From Paenibacillus cellulositrophicus (GTDB lineage Bacteria; Bacillota; Bacilli; Paenibacillales; Paenibacillaceae), in contig NZ_CP045295.1 in NCBI RefSeq assembly GCF_009363095.1, positions 5,671,001 through 5,735,000 of the forward strand: DNA of 64,000 bases, in the 5' to 3' direction. Shown here in pieces: positions 49,919 through 58,298 of the stretch (position 1 is its first letter; every line of letters starts with the position of its first letter). Under the pieces are notes generated by a model. That model was not told where the DNA came from and did no database searches. It saw nothing but the letters and a program-made list of their open reading frames with translations. Both the position numbers and the translations under genes were made by a program.

Positions 49919-50770
49919 ATGCAAAAAGTAATTTTGAACAATGGTGTTGAGATGCCTATTCTCGGTTTTGGTGTCTTTCAGATTGCAGATCCCAGTGAGT
50001 GTGAACAAAGTGTTTATGACGCTATCATGGCAGGCTATCGGTTGATTGATACAGCTGCCTCGTATCTAAATGAAGAAGCTGTTGGCAGAGGAATCAAACG
50101 GAGTGGTATGGCAAGAGAAGAATTATTTATCACGACGAAACTTTGGGTTCAGGATACTGGTTATGAACGCACAAAAAGAGCATTTGAAAAATCGCTGGAA
50201 AGATTGCAATTGGATTATTTGGACTTGTATTTAATTCATCAGCCATTTGGAGATGTGTATGGCTCTTGGCGTGCTATGGAGGAATTATACCGTGAAGGAA
50301 AGGTCCGTGCCATTGGAGTCAGTAACTTCCAGATGGATCGTCTGATCGATTTGATTATTCATAATGAAGTAGTCCCTGCCGTAAATCAAGTTGAAACGCA
50401 TCCTTTCAATCAGCAAATCGAAAGTGCAAAATTCATGAAAGAGAACCATGTTCAAATCGAATCCTGGGGGCCTTTTGCCGAAGGGAAAAATAACTTGTTC
50501 CAGAATGAGGTACTGGTATCCATAGCTGAAAAGTACAGTAAATCCGTTGCCCAGGTCGTTTTGCGTTGGCTAACACAAAGAGAAATTGTTGTAATTCCAA
50601 AGTCTGTTCGCAAAGAAAGAATTATCGAAAACTTTAATATCTTTGATTTTGAATTAAGACAAGAAGATATGGAGTTAATTACAACGTTAGACACGAAGCA
50701 AAGCTTGTTCTTTTCACATAACGATCCTGAGATGGTGAAATGGATCGGCACCCGTAAACTGGATATTTAA
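49919..50770 (+). CDS. Aldo/keto reductase (AKR5-like)
   Basis: 283 aa, TGGAGGAGTTTAT before the ATG. An NADPH-dependent carbonyl reductase with a TIM barrel. NNGVEMPILGFGVFQI at the start, catalytic Asp/Tyr in YRLIDTAASYLNE (about 40-52), catalytic Lys in ITTKLWVQ (about 77) and His in YLIHQPFG (about 107). The NADPH-binding loop is VVIPKSVRKERIIENFNIFD (about 229-248), with the usual IPKS. It resembles 2,5-diketogluconate reductase-type enzymes. First of three closely spaced genes with an SDR and an MFS exporter. Confidence 0.9.
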   Translation: MQKVILNNGVEMPILGFGVFQIADPSECEQSVYDAIMAGYRLIDTAASYLNEEAVGRGIKRSGMAREELFITTKLWVQDTGYERTKRAFEKSLERLQLDYLDLYLIHQPFGDVYGSWRAMEELYREGKVRAIGVSNFQMDRLIDLIIHNEVVPAVNQVETHPFNQQIESAKFMKENHVQIESWGPFAEGKNNLFQNEVLVSIAEKYSKSVAQVVLRWLTQREIVVIPKSVRKERIIENFNIFDFELRQEDMELITTLDTKQSLFFSHNDPEMVKWIGTRKLDI

Positions 50771-50842
50771 CAATCGCTATTTCGAAAGACCAACGGAGAG
50801 TCATGTAACAAATAAATTGACCAAACAAAGGAAGATGTCAGG

Positions 50843-51583
50843 ATGTCAAATATTCAAGACAAGGTAGTCATTATTACTGGCGCCTCAAGTGGAATTGGGG
50901 AAGCAACAGCGAAAGAACTCTCATCCAAAGGTGCGAAGTTAGTATTAGCTGCTCGCCGTGAAGAACGATTACAGAAATTGCAACACGATATTCAAAGTCA
51001 TGGCGGGCAAGCGATTTACAAAGTAACCGATGTAACATCTGTCGAACAGATGGAAGAACTCGCAAGCTATACGCTTAAGAAATTTGGGAAAATTGACGTT
51101 TTGATCAATAATGCCGGATTAATGCCAAATTCGTTTCTTTATAAAAGACGAGTGGATGATTGGAACCAAATGGTTGACGTGAACATCAAAGGCGTTCTTT
51201 ATGGCATCGCAGCTGTTCTTCCTTCCATGCGAGAGCGTAAATCAGGTCACATTATTAATCTTTCTTCCGTAGCCGGGCACGTTGTTGGCGCAGGGAGCGC
51301 AGTCTATGCTGGAACCAAGTTCGCTGTACGCGCGATTTCAGAAGGACTGCGTAAGGAAGAAGCCGATAACAATATCCGCTCGACCATCATTTCGCCAGGA
51401 ATGGTTAAATCCGAATTACCGGAATCCATTACTGATATGGAATTTAAACCTGTAGTAGAAAAAATGTATGAACGTGCAATTGAAGCCGAAAGTATTGCTC
51501 GAGCCATCGCTTTTGCTATTGAACAACCATCTAATGTAGCGATCAATGAAATGCTCATCCGTCCCACTAGTCAAGAGCGGTAA
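50843..51583 (+). CDS. SDR-family oxidoreductase (YdfG/YMR226-like)
   Basis: 246 aa, AAGGAAG 8 nt before the ATG. IITGASSGIGEATAKEL (about 10-26) gives the cofactor loop. INNAGLMPNS (about 88-97), NLSSVAG (Ser about 139) and YAGTKFAVR (Tyr about 154, Lys about 158) complete the site. The C-terminal end AINEMLIRPTSQER is diagnostic of the NADP-dependent 3-hydroxy-acid dehydrogenase-like SDR group. A decayed relative lies at 54380-54513 with the same ending. It is probably co-transcribed with the aldo/keto reductase and MFS genes. Confidence 0.9.
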   Translation: MSNIQDKVVIITGASSGIGEATAKELSSKGAKLVLAARREERLQKLQHDIQSHGGQAIYKVTDVTSVEQMEELASYTLKKFGKIDVLINNAGLMPNSFLYKRRVDDWNQMVDVNIKGVLYGIAAVLPSMRERKSGHIINLSSVAGHVVGAGSAVYAGTKFAVRAISEGLRKEEADNNIRSTIISPGMVKSELPESITDMEFKPVVEKMYERAIEAESIARAIAFAIEQPSNVAINEMLIRPTSQER

Positions 51584-51609
51584 TCACCATTGCTGTAAGG
51601 AGGCCTAAG

Positions 51610-52803
51610 TTGTACACACGACTTCAAAATTTGTTTGCTATCAAAGGATACCGCTTATTTGTCATCTGTGTTCTATTGGTAGGCATCGGAATTTCGATTA
51701 CGCTGCCGTACTTAGCCCTCTATTGTACAGAGAATTTGGGAATGAGCGCGGGAGCCTTCGGTGTTTTCACGGCCGTGAGCTCATTAAGCGGCGTAGTGGC
51801 AAACTCATTCATTGGTAAACATTCGGATCGCATGCGGGACCGAAAATTCATAATTATTATAGCCACGTCTTCATCTGCACTAGGCTATATCTCATATTTA
51901 CTGTTTGATAACTTCTTGATTTTGCTTATTATCGTTAGTTTTTTTAGTGGATTAGGGGCTGCCGCCATGCCGCAAATTTATGCTTACGCGCAGGAATCGG
52001 CAAATGAAAGGAACTCGGAAGACAAGACATTTGCAATGTCTTTATTACGAACCCTAGTGTCTCTTGGGTTCCTAATAGGGCCTTTAGTTGGAACAATCAT
52101 TTTAGGAGCTGTTGGATACAAAGGGCTCTTTTTGGGGACTTCGGTCATTTTTCTTACAATCGCATCACTCGTGTTTCTATTTCTGCCTAAGAAAATTACA
52201 GTTCAAAAGAAACGATCGGGTCCAGGCACAGCTTCACCCAACAGTAAGCAAATCTGGTATCCTGTTATTGCCTTTATCTGTCTATTTGCGGTCAATGCTG
52301 TAAACGGAATTGTCACGCCATTGTTCATTGTAGCCGAGCTTCAAGGTACGCATACCGATGTTGGATTGGTTGTTAGTATATGTGCCGGCCTGGAGATCCC
52401 TATTATGTTTGTGCTAGGCGCCTTGAGTCAAAAGATTTCGAACCATTTCTTGATGATCAGCGCCTGCTTTATTGCAGTACTATACAACCTCATATTAAGT
52501 GTTTCGACCGCTTCCTGGCAGCTGATCGCAGCACAACTTTTGCAGGCTGCGTTTGTTGCTATTGTAATGGGCAATGGATTAAGTTACTTCACAGAGCTGC
52601 TTCCGAATTCCCCTGGCATGTCCACAACGATCTATTATAACGGATCCATTATTGGACGGTTACTAGGAAATTTAGGCGGCGGTATCATTGCTCAATTTGC
52701 AGGGTTCCGAGACGTTTATTGGGTGTGTCTGGCGATTGTCATGATCTCGTTTTTTATCCTATGGAGTATAAAACCCCAAAAGAATACAAAAGCAGCTACT
52801 TAA
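51610..52803 (+). CDS. MFS exporter, SET (sugar efflux transporter) type
   Basis: 397 aa. The TTG start is supported by AAGGAGG 6-7 nt upstream and the 26-nt gap from the SDR gene. Twelve hydrophobic helices start with FVICVLLVGIGISITLPYLA. The loop GKHSDRMRDRKFII (about 69-82) is motif A. The second half starts IWYPVIAFICLFAVNAVNGI. The pattern matches SetA/SetB-like sugar and drug exporters. With two reductases before it, the operon could reduce and expel a toxic carbonyl or sugar analogue (inference). A terminator follows. Confidence 0.85.
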   Translation: MYTRLQNLFAIKGYRLFVICVLLVGIGISITLPYLALYCTENLGMSAGAFGVFTAVSSLSGVVANSFIGKHSDRMRDRKFIIIIATSSSALGYISYLLFDNFLILLIIVSFFSGLGAAAMPQIYAYAQESANERNSEDKTFAMSLLRTLVSLGFLIGPLVGTIILGAVGYKGLFLGTSVIFLTIASLVFLFLPKKITVQKKRSGPGTASPNSKQIWYPVIAFICLFAVNAVNGIVTPLFIVAELQGTHTDVGLVVSICAGLEIPIMFVLGALSQKISNHFLMISACFIAVLYNLILSVSTASWQLIAAQLLQAAFVAIVMGNGLSYFTELLPNSPGMSTTIYYNGSIIGRLLGNLGGGIIAQFAGFRDVYWVCLAIVMISFFILWSIKPQKNTKAAT

Positions 52804-52880
52804 AGAAATCTATACCCGTTGAAACCCACCATCAGAATCTGTGATAAGAATGCAGCAATTTAAAATAAGACAGACATGTA

Positions 52881-52912
52881 AAAACGGCAACCGCATCCAG
52901 GTTGCCGTTTTT
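52881..52912. terminator. Perfect bidirectional terminator
   Basis: Arms AAAACGGCAACC and GGTTGCCGTTTT with an 8-nt loop (7 nt plus one shared base at the right arm edge) between convergent genes. Confidence 0.9.
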
Positions 52913-52956
52913 ACGTGGAACGATATTACAATGATAACAGCACAGCCCTAGGAGAT

Positions 52957-53874
52957 TCACGCGTTTATCGTTTCGTCATAGTTCTCCCGCAACCGTTTTA
53001 TATCTTCCTTGGGTGGAAAACCAAACATGCGGGAATATTCGCGACTGAATTGCGAAGGACTTTCATAACCAACCCGGAATGCGACATCAGCTGCATCGGT
53101 TGGCTCAGACAATAACATTTGCCGTGCTTTTTGTAATCTCAATTGTTTTTGGTATTGAATTGGAGTCATTGCGGTTACCTCTTTAAAGTGCCGATGAAGT
53201 GAAGAAATACTCATATTTGCTATTTCCGCAAGTTCCTCAATCCGAAGAGAGTGATCATAGTTATTCACGATCTGTTCGATAACGTCTCTGATAAGACGAC
53301 TAGAACTTTTATCGATCGCGATTTGTTCCAATGAACCTCCATGTGGACCTTGCAAAACTCTATAGAGAATTTCCTTCGTATATAGAGGAGCAAGTGCCGG
53401 AATATCGCTCGGACTTTCCAGCAAACGAGCTAACCTGATTACCGCATCTAACATCGATGACTCGGTTGGGCTCACAAACATACCCCGTTTAGCATTTTCA
53501 TTTTTTCCGACTTGGATATTAAAATCACGAATAACATCCAAAATTTGACTTGGTGTGAAATCAAGATGGAGGGCCAAGTACGGAACGTTGCGAGAAGCTC
53601 CCGTCACTTGCCCGGAAACGGGCAGATCAACCGAAACAACTAGGTAATCACTAGGACCGTACCTAAAGCGTTCCTGTGCAAGAAATACCTCTTTCGCCCC
53701 CTGAACGATAATGCATATGCGTGGCTTGTATATGCTGTGACTTAGTTCGGTAACTGTGGAGCGGCGAAGAAAAAATAAAGACGGGATCGCAGTAGCGTGA
53801 ACACCATCCTGTCCCGAAAATTTCTCTATGATTTTGACGAGCTCCATCTGATTTTTTTGGATTGAATCAGTCAT
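52957..53874 (-). CDS. AraC-family regulator with AraC_N sensor domain
   Basis: 305 aa, AAGGAGGATGCC before the ATG. The N-terminal domain (about 25-190) is the AraC_N type, not a cupin of the disaccharide regulators: KPRICIIVQGAKEVFLAQER and YLVVSVDLPVSGQVTGASRN. The C-terminal HTH pair (about 200-295) has IEELAEIANMSISSLHRHFK and VAFRVGYESPSQFSREYSRM. Regulators of this kind usually stand divergent from aldo/keto reductase, SDR and carboxymuconolactone-decarboxylase genes. That is the arrangement here, except that the first two targets are broken. Confidence 0.9.
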   Translation of the reverse strand: MTDSIQKNQMELVKIIEKFSGQDGVHATAIPSLFFLRRSTVTELSHSIYKPRICIIVQGAKEVFLAQERFRYGPSDYLVVSVDLPVSGQVTGASRNVPYLALHLDFTPSQILDVIRDFNIQVGKNENAKRGMFVSPTESSMLDAVIRLARLLESPSDIPALAPLYTKEILYRVLQGPHGGSLEQIAIDKSSSRLIRDVIEQIVNNYDHSLRIEELAEIANMSISSLHRHFKEVTAMTPIQYQKQLRLQKARQMLLSEPTDAADVAFRVGYESPSQFSREYSRMFGFPPKEDIKRLRENYDETINA

Positions 53875-54077
53875 GGCATCCTCCTTGGATCGTTATCCTT
53901 ACCAATTGTATTTTAAAGCATACTCGAAGTCGTGGGAATGGCGGTGATATGATTAGGCAATCATTTGAGAAGAATGTGATACCAGTCGCTTGTTAAATTG
54001 TCACATAATTATATCGAACACAACTGATCAACACTCGAAATTAAAGTGAAATAATAAAAAAGAAAGGAAGATAAGTA

Positions 54078-54374
54078 GTGCAGAAACGTAAATTGGGGAA
54101 AAATGGACCAGAAGTTTCCGCAATTGGGCTCGGTTGTATGGGGATGAAGGACGCAACGCCAGCTCAAATCGCACTCGCATGGGTACTTGCCCAGAAACGA
54201 TGGATTGTTCCAATTCCAGGAACAACTAAATTAGAACGTCTGGAAGAAAATCTTGGTGCAGTGGACGTTGAACTGACTACTGAGGAACTACGAGATTTAA
54301 ATGAATCGCTATCTAAGATCGAAATTAAGGGAGATCGCTATCCAGCAGAATACGCAAGTTTTATCGACAAATAG
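54078..54374 (+). pseudogene. Aldo/keto reductase with large in-frame internal deletion
   Basis: 98 codons from GTG, with AAAGGAAG upstream. The first 23 residues, RKLGKNGPEVSAIGLGCMGM, are the start of an AKR of about 310-330 aa. They are joined directly to the end of the family: TPAQIALAWVLAQKRWIVPI, PGTTKLERLEENLGA and DRYPAEYASFIDK. Roughly 210-230 residues with the catalytic Asp, Tyr, Lys and His are gone, so it cannot be an active reductase. The frame is preserved, so a short protein may still be made. Confidence 0.88.
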
Positions 54375-54379
54375 GGGGT

Positions 54380-54513
54380 AGCACAGTACGTGCAATTAGT
54401 GAATCTTTACGAGAAGAGATGGCACAGGATGAAACCAATGTACGCAAATTGACTTACCAGATGACGCTGCGTGGAATGAAGTAATTATTCGTCCTACGAA
54501 ACAGCTTATGTAA
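54380..54513 (+). pseudogene. SDR remnant (two pieces of the C-terminal part)
   Basis: Reading from 54386 gives VRAISESLREEMAQDETNVR, which aligns with VRAISEGLRKEEADNNIR of the intact SDR at 50843. After a deletion and frame change the sequence gives DAAWNEVIIRPTKQLM and a stop at 54511, matching the intact gene's end VAINEMLIRPT. The N-terminal cofactor and catalytic regions are absent. It follows the truncated AKR by 11 nt, so the ancestral order AKR-SDR is still visible. Confidence 0.85.
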
Positions 54514-54591
54514 AGATCAATTGTTTTTATAACCCCTGTTATTCCTAAGCTAATGTCATGTAAGAACATAAAAACGAGAGGTATGATAAAA

Positions 54592-54912
54592 GTGGCAGAA
54601 AAACAAACAGCTGGAAGAGACTTCTTAGGGGAATTTGCACCAAAATTTGCTGAAATTAATGATGATGTCTTATTCGGTGAAGTTTGGTCAAGGGAGAAAG
54701 AACTTTCTCCACACGATCGCAGTATGATTACTGTTTCTGCGTTAATTGCTGGTGGAAACTTTGAACAACTAACTGCACATCTAAAGAAAGCAAAAATAAA
54801 CGGAGTAACAAAAGATGAAATTTCGGAAATCATCACTCATTTATCGTTCTATGCAGGGTGGCCGAAAGCTTGGTCAGCATTTAGAATTGCTAAAGAAATT
54901 TATAATGAATAA
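54592..54912 (+). CDS. Carboxymuconolactone decarboxylase-family protein
   Basis: GTG 54592 is preferred (GAGAGG about 9 nt upstream); ATG 54583 is an alternative and the frame opens at 54553. About 106 aa. All-helical CMD/AhpD-like fold: GRDFLGEFAPKFAEINDDVL, FGEVWSREKELSPHDRSMIT, then ISEIITHLSFYAGWPKAWSA. The AhpD CxxC is absent, so a peroxidase role is unlikely. Members of this subgroup may act on lactones, but the reaction is unproven. Third gene of the block opposite the AraC regulator. Confidence 0.85.
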   Translation: MAEKQTAGRDFLGEFAPKFAEINDDVLFGEVWSREKELSPHDRSMITVSALIAGGNFEQLTAHLKKAKINGVTKDEISEIITHLSFYAGWPKAWSAFRIAKEIYNE

Positions 54913-55053
54913 ATGAAAGTAGAATTAAATATGGCACACGAAGAATTAAGTAGTATCGAAGCCATGATCCATCTTGCTTTCTATGCAGGCTGGCCGAAGG
55001 CCATGACAGCTATGATGATTGCATAAGAAGTATTTGCGAAAGACAAATCATAA
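54913..55053 (+). pseudogene. Second CMD-family remnant with premature stop
   Basis: It starts 1 nt after the stop of the intact CMD gene. MKVELNMAHEELSSIEAMIH and LAFYAGWPKAMTAMMIA match the C-terminal third of the CMD fold. A TAA stop at 55024 then interrupts the frame, which would continue EVFAKDKS to the next stop. The N-terminal half is missing. It is a duplicate or an independent relative of the neighbour, now non-functional. Confidence 0.82.
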
Positions 55054-55089
55054 AAAGATGTCATTCAGTATGTCAAGAGAGGTGATCCG

Positions 55090-56091
55090 ATGGATATTCG
55101 CTCGCTCGGAAATACGGGATTGAAGGTAACCGGATTATGCCTGGGAACCATGACTTTTGGTAATCAGGCGGACAAAAAGGATTCGTTTCAAATTCTGGAT
55201 AAAGCCTATGCAGCCGGCGTCTATTTCATTGACACAGCCGATGTGTATCCGATCGGAAGGGAATCGCATGCCGTCGCGGGTGCAACCGAGTCGATCATCG
55301 GTGAGTGGCTGCAGGGGAAACGAGATAAAGTGGTGCTTGCGACAAAGTGTTTCGGCTCGATGGGACCTGGCCCCAACGAACGGGGATTAAGCCGGAAGCA
55401 CATCATGACCTCGGTCGAGGGCAGTCTACGCCGCTTAAAGACGGATTATCTCGACCTCTATCAGGCGCACCAATTCGACTCGGACACACCGATGGATGAA
55501 ACACTTCGTGCATTCGATGATCTTGTTCAGCAAGGCAAAGTTCGTTACATCGGGATCTCGAATTGGCGTGCCTGGCAGGTGGCAAAGGCCAATGGCATTG
55601 CGGGCCTGAAAAATTACGCGAGGATTGTAAGCGTTCAGCCGCGCTATAATCTGCTGTTTCGGATGATTGAGGACGACATGGTTCCCATGGCGCTTGATGA
55701 GGGGATCGGCATAATCAGCTACAACCCGCTTGCAGGAGGCATGCTGACAGGCCGGTATGGAAAAGGCGCCCGTATCGAAGAAGGAACCCGGTTTGGACTC
55801 CAAAACAATGCGGGTGCTTTATACCAGGAGCGCTACTGGAAAGAAGCGACGTTCGACGCAGTTGAACGATATCGGAACTGGTGTGAAGAGTGCAGCCTGG
55901 ATCCGGTAACAACGGCTGTGAAATGGGTCACGCAGCAGCCGGGCATCACCTCCGCCATTATTGGTGCCAGTCGTCCGGAGCAGTTGGACGCGAGCCTCCA
56001 AGCTGCCGAAATGAATGCGCTGACGGAACAGCAGCTGGCCTGGCTCGACGGACTATGGTTTTCGCTGCCCCGCCGCAGCGAATTTAGCTAG
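55090..56091 (+). CDS. Aldo/keto reductase (YghZ/Tas-like)
   Basis: 333 aa, AGAGGTGATCCG before the ATG. SLGNTGLKVTGLCLGTMTFG at the start. Catalytic Asp/Tyr in YFIDTADVYPIG (about 45-56), Lys in VVLATKCFG (about 84) and His in DLYQAHQFDSDTP (about 125). The C-terminal NADPH loop includes AIIGASRPEQLDASLQ (about 295-310). Its base composition is richer in GC than the genes on either side, suggesting a different origin from the neighbouring AT-rich block. It is followed 48 nt later by another AKR in the same direction. Confidence 0.9.
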   Translation: MDIRSLGNTGLKVTGLCLGTMTFGNQADKKDSFQILDKAYAAGVYFIDTADVYPIGRESHAVAGATESIIGEWLQGKRDKVVLATKCFGSMGPGPNERGLSRKHIMTSVEGSLRRLKTDYLDLYQAHQFDSDTPMDETLRAFDDLVQQGKVRYIGISNWRAWQVAKANGIAGLKNYARIVSVQPRYNLLFRMIEDDMVPMALDEGIGIISYNPLAGGMLTGRYGKGARIEEGTRFGLQNNAGALYQERYWKEATFDAVERYRNWCEECSLDPVTTAVKWVTQQPGITSAIIGASRPEQLDASLQAAEMNALTEQQLAWLDGLWFSLPRRSEFS

Positions 56092-56139
56092 GATGGGAAA
56101 GTCGTGGGTTTGGAAAAAAAGGAGGAAAGGGGAATTTAA

Positions 56140-57120
56140 ATGGATTATGTAAAACTTGGAAACACTGGTTTAGATGTATCTAGGCTTTGCCTTGGATGCA
56201 TGGGTTTTGGTGATGCAAAGCAATGGGTTCATCCATGGGTACTTGATGAGGCTGAATCCCGATCTATAATCAAAAAAGCTGTGGAAGTTGGAATCAACTT
56301 TTTTGATACGGCAAATTGGTATTCGCTCGGAAAAAGTGAAGAATTCCTTGGACGGGCTCTCAAGGATTATGCAAACCGTGATGAGATAGTCCTTGCAACA
56401 AAGGTCTTTAATCGTATGCATGAAGGTCCAAATGGTGCCGGTCTTTCCCGCAAAGCCATCATGAGTGAAATAGATAAAAGCCTTAAAAGGCTGGGAACCG
56501 ATTATGTAGATCTCTATATCATCCACCGTTGGGATTACAATACTCCAATTGAAGAAACGATGGAGGCATTACATGATAGTGTGAAAGCAGGGAAAGCAAG
56601 ATATATTGGTGCTTCCGCTATGTTTGCATGGCAGTTCCAGAAGGCATTACATGTAGCAGAGAAAAATGGCTGGACCAAATTTGTGTCTATGCAAAATCAT
56701 CTAAACCTCATCTACCGAGAAGAGGAGCGAGAAATGCTCCCGCTTTGTAGGGAGGAAAAGATTGGGGTGACCCCGTATAGCCCACTCGCATCGGGTAGAT
56801 TGACGCGTGATTGGTCAGAAACCACTCTGCGTTCCGAAACCGACCAAATTCAAAAGTTTAAATACGATGGGACTTTGAATGCTGACCGGTTAGTAGCAGA
56901 GCGAGTTGCATCAGTCGCTGAAAATCATGGCGTCCCCCGTACTCACATCGCACTTGCTTGGTTGCTGCAGAAAGATCCTGTAACAGCTCCTATTATTGGT
57001 GCTACGAAAACATCTCACCTTGAAGTTGCCGTAGGAGCTCTATCGTTTAAATTAACTCCTGAAGAGGTTTCGTTTCTAGAAGAGCCGTATGTACCACACC
57101 CGATCGTAGGTCATAACTGA
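56140..57120 (+). CDS. Aldo/keto reductase (general stress protein 69-like)
   Basis: 326 aa, AAAGGAGG and AAAGGGG before the ATG. YVKLGNTGLDVSRLCLGCMG at the start. Catalytic residues are in INFFDTANWYSLGKSEE (Asp about 52, Tyr about 57), EIVLATKVFN (Lys about 88) and YIIHRWDYNTP (His about 129). The NADPH loop is APIIGATKTSHLEVAVGALS (about 285-304). AT-rich codon use, unlike the preceding AKR. Three intact and one broken AKR genes lie within 7.3 kb. A terminator follows. Confidence 0.9.
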   Translation: MDYVKLGNTGLDVSRLCLGCMGFGDAKQWVHPWVLDEAESRSIIKKAVEVGINFFDTANWYSLGKSEEFLGRALKDYANRDEIVLATKVFNRMHEGPNGAGLSRKAIMSEIDKSLKRLGTDYVDLYIIHRWDYNTPIEETMEALHDSVKAGKARYIGASAMFAWQFQKALHVAEKNGWTKFVSMQNHLNLIYREEEREMLPLCREEKIGVTPYSPLASGRLTRDWSETTLRSETDQIQKFKYDGTLNADRLVAERVASVAENHGVPRTHIALAWLLQKDPVTAPIIGATKTSHLEVAVGALSFKLTPEEVSFLEEPYVPHPIVGHN

Positions 57121-57154
57121 TTCTAAGTTTATGTTTGAATTGATCTGCTATATG

Positions 57155-57189
57155 AGATCCATCCTAGATTGATAGGGTGGATCTTTTTG
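57155..57189 (+). terminator. Intrinsic terminator
   Basis: Arms AGATCCATCCTA and TAGGGTGGATCT (one mismatch), followed by five T. Confidence 0.85.
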
Positions 57190-57199
57190 ATAATCGTAG

Positions 57200-57367
57200 T
57201 CGGATGCATTTGAAATTGACGGCGGATATCCGGTTTTATATCCATTAGCGAAGTCCGATACGGATGAACTCCTTCGTATTCAAGAAAATTGGTATGATGA
57301 TTATCTAGATCTGAATACAGAGTACTTTAAGGAAGGAGAAGATCGCTTTTGGCGAGCCGAAACTTGA
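57200..57367 (+). pseudogene. C-terminal remnant of an unidentified gene
   Basis: After a stop at 57197 an open frame gives SDAFEIDGGYPVLYPLAKS, then DELLRIQENWYDDYLDLNTE and a final FWRAET before the stop at 57365. The composition (acidic, aromatic, helical) looks like real protein, yet there is no start codon or ribosome site. I do not recognise the family. It immediately precedes repeat copy B. Confidence 0.35.
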
Positions 57368-57905
57368 TTCCATAATCGACGTATATAGATGAATAAACAT
57401 GCAGATCCGATTTTGTGGGAATTCTCATTAATACTGAAAATGAGCATTAATCCGGCGTTTACAAAGGAAATCTTCTCATTAAATATGAAAATGCTTCTGG
57501 ATGTATCAACATTTTCGTCTTGGTTTTTCTCAACAAAAATGACAACACACAGGGGCGGAGATGTGTGGTGTCATATTTGCTGATGATTTTTTCATAATTG
57601 ACGAGAAATATTTTCGCAATTAATGAGAAAATGAATAAACATACGAAAACTTGCGTAAAGGTTATCAAAAACCCGCCGTTAGGCGGCCTTCCTTAATCAA
57701 TTCAGCTTTATTAAGCGTTCAACAAATTCAATTTCCTCATAGGGGATCCACAATGGACCATCATCAGTGCGCACTTTTGTCTGATTCGGATCCCCTGATA
57801 ATTGGGCCTTATCTTCGATTACTTCTTCTGTCTGTAATTTAATTCTAACTTTTTGAGCATAGGCAGCGGCACTGCTTGAGTCCAATATCCAGTTAACCAT
57901 CAAGA
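57355..57905. repeat. Repeat element copy B (about 550 bp)
   Basis: The left boundary aligns with copy C from about CATAATCGA. The order is: left flank with TTCTCATTAA boxes, a decayed hairpin (TGACAACACACA ... TGTGTGGTGTCA), right-hand ATTAATGAGAAA boxes, the CCGCC/GGCGG stem, and the minus-strand small gene lacking its true N-terminus. Similarity with copy C ends about 57870-57905. Confidence 0.8.
57697..57903 (-). pseudogene. Truncated copy of the repeat-borne small gene
   Basis: From AAAYAQKVRIKLQTEEVIED to VRTDDGPLWIPYEEIEFVER the frame matches the 70-aa protein of copy C (61513-61725) with scattered substitutions. The first 12 residues differ entirely (VNWILDSSS), because the repeat breaks here. 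The available ATG has no ribosome site. It is probably not expressed as a functional protein. Confidence 0.65.
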
Positions 57906-58250
57906 CAATAAAAACATCAGACTACGTTGTATTAGGGGTCCCGCCAACATTTTAACGAAAATATACGCTAAGCCCTGAATTGCATCCGGTTTAGCGTTTT
58001 TTCTTACTCTAAAGATGAAAACGACAGTCACGGATGAAAGTCCAAGACTGCCGCTATTTATTACGCTATCGTCACCCGTATACAGCTCCCCAGCCTCTGC
58101 TTCCATCAGCCCTGCGGAAAATATTATCGCTAGCTTCAGGACATTCGTTTTTCCCTCATCGGGTAAAGGCTCAAATACAAGAGGTATGGTAACATTTCTT
58201 GATATGTACTTGACAATTCGAAATAGGTTATCTAAATTAAACGTATGAAC
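57900..58250 (-). other. Long open frame without a start, possible gene remnant
   Basis: On the minus strand a frame stays open for about 115 codons and reads protein-like: NLDNLFRIVKYISRNVTIPL, then KTNVLKLAIIFSAGLMEAEA and SVTVVFIFRVRKNAKPDAIQ. A late in-frame ATG (58106) would give 68 aa but has no ribosome site. No family is recognised. It overlaps the promoter of the TetR gene only at its extreme upstream end. Confidence 0.3.
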
Positions 58251-58277
58251 AATATTGTATAAATGTTCATACGTTTA
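58210..58277 (+). promoter_or_regulatory. Promoter and long inverted repeat upstream of the TetR gene
   Basis: -35 TTGACA (58210-58215), 17 nt, -10 TAAATT (58233-58238). Directly after lies a perfect inverted repeat with 14-bp arms, TAAACGTATGAACA (58238-58251) and TGTTCATACGTTTA (58264-58277), 12 nt apart. It is a probable autoregulatory operator of the TetR protein. Confidence 0.78.
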
Positions 58278-58298
58278 TAAAATGGGAGGTGCAATAGT

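Noticed and set aside
49742..50008. 88-codon minus-strand frame before the first aldo/keto reductase
   Set aside because: No ribosome site, overlaps the AKR start, and the translation has no protein-like pattern.
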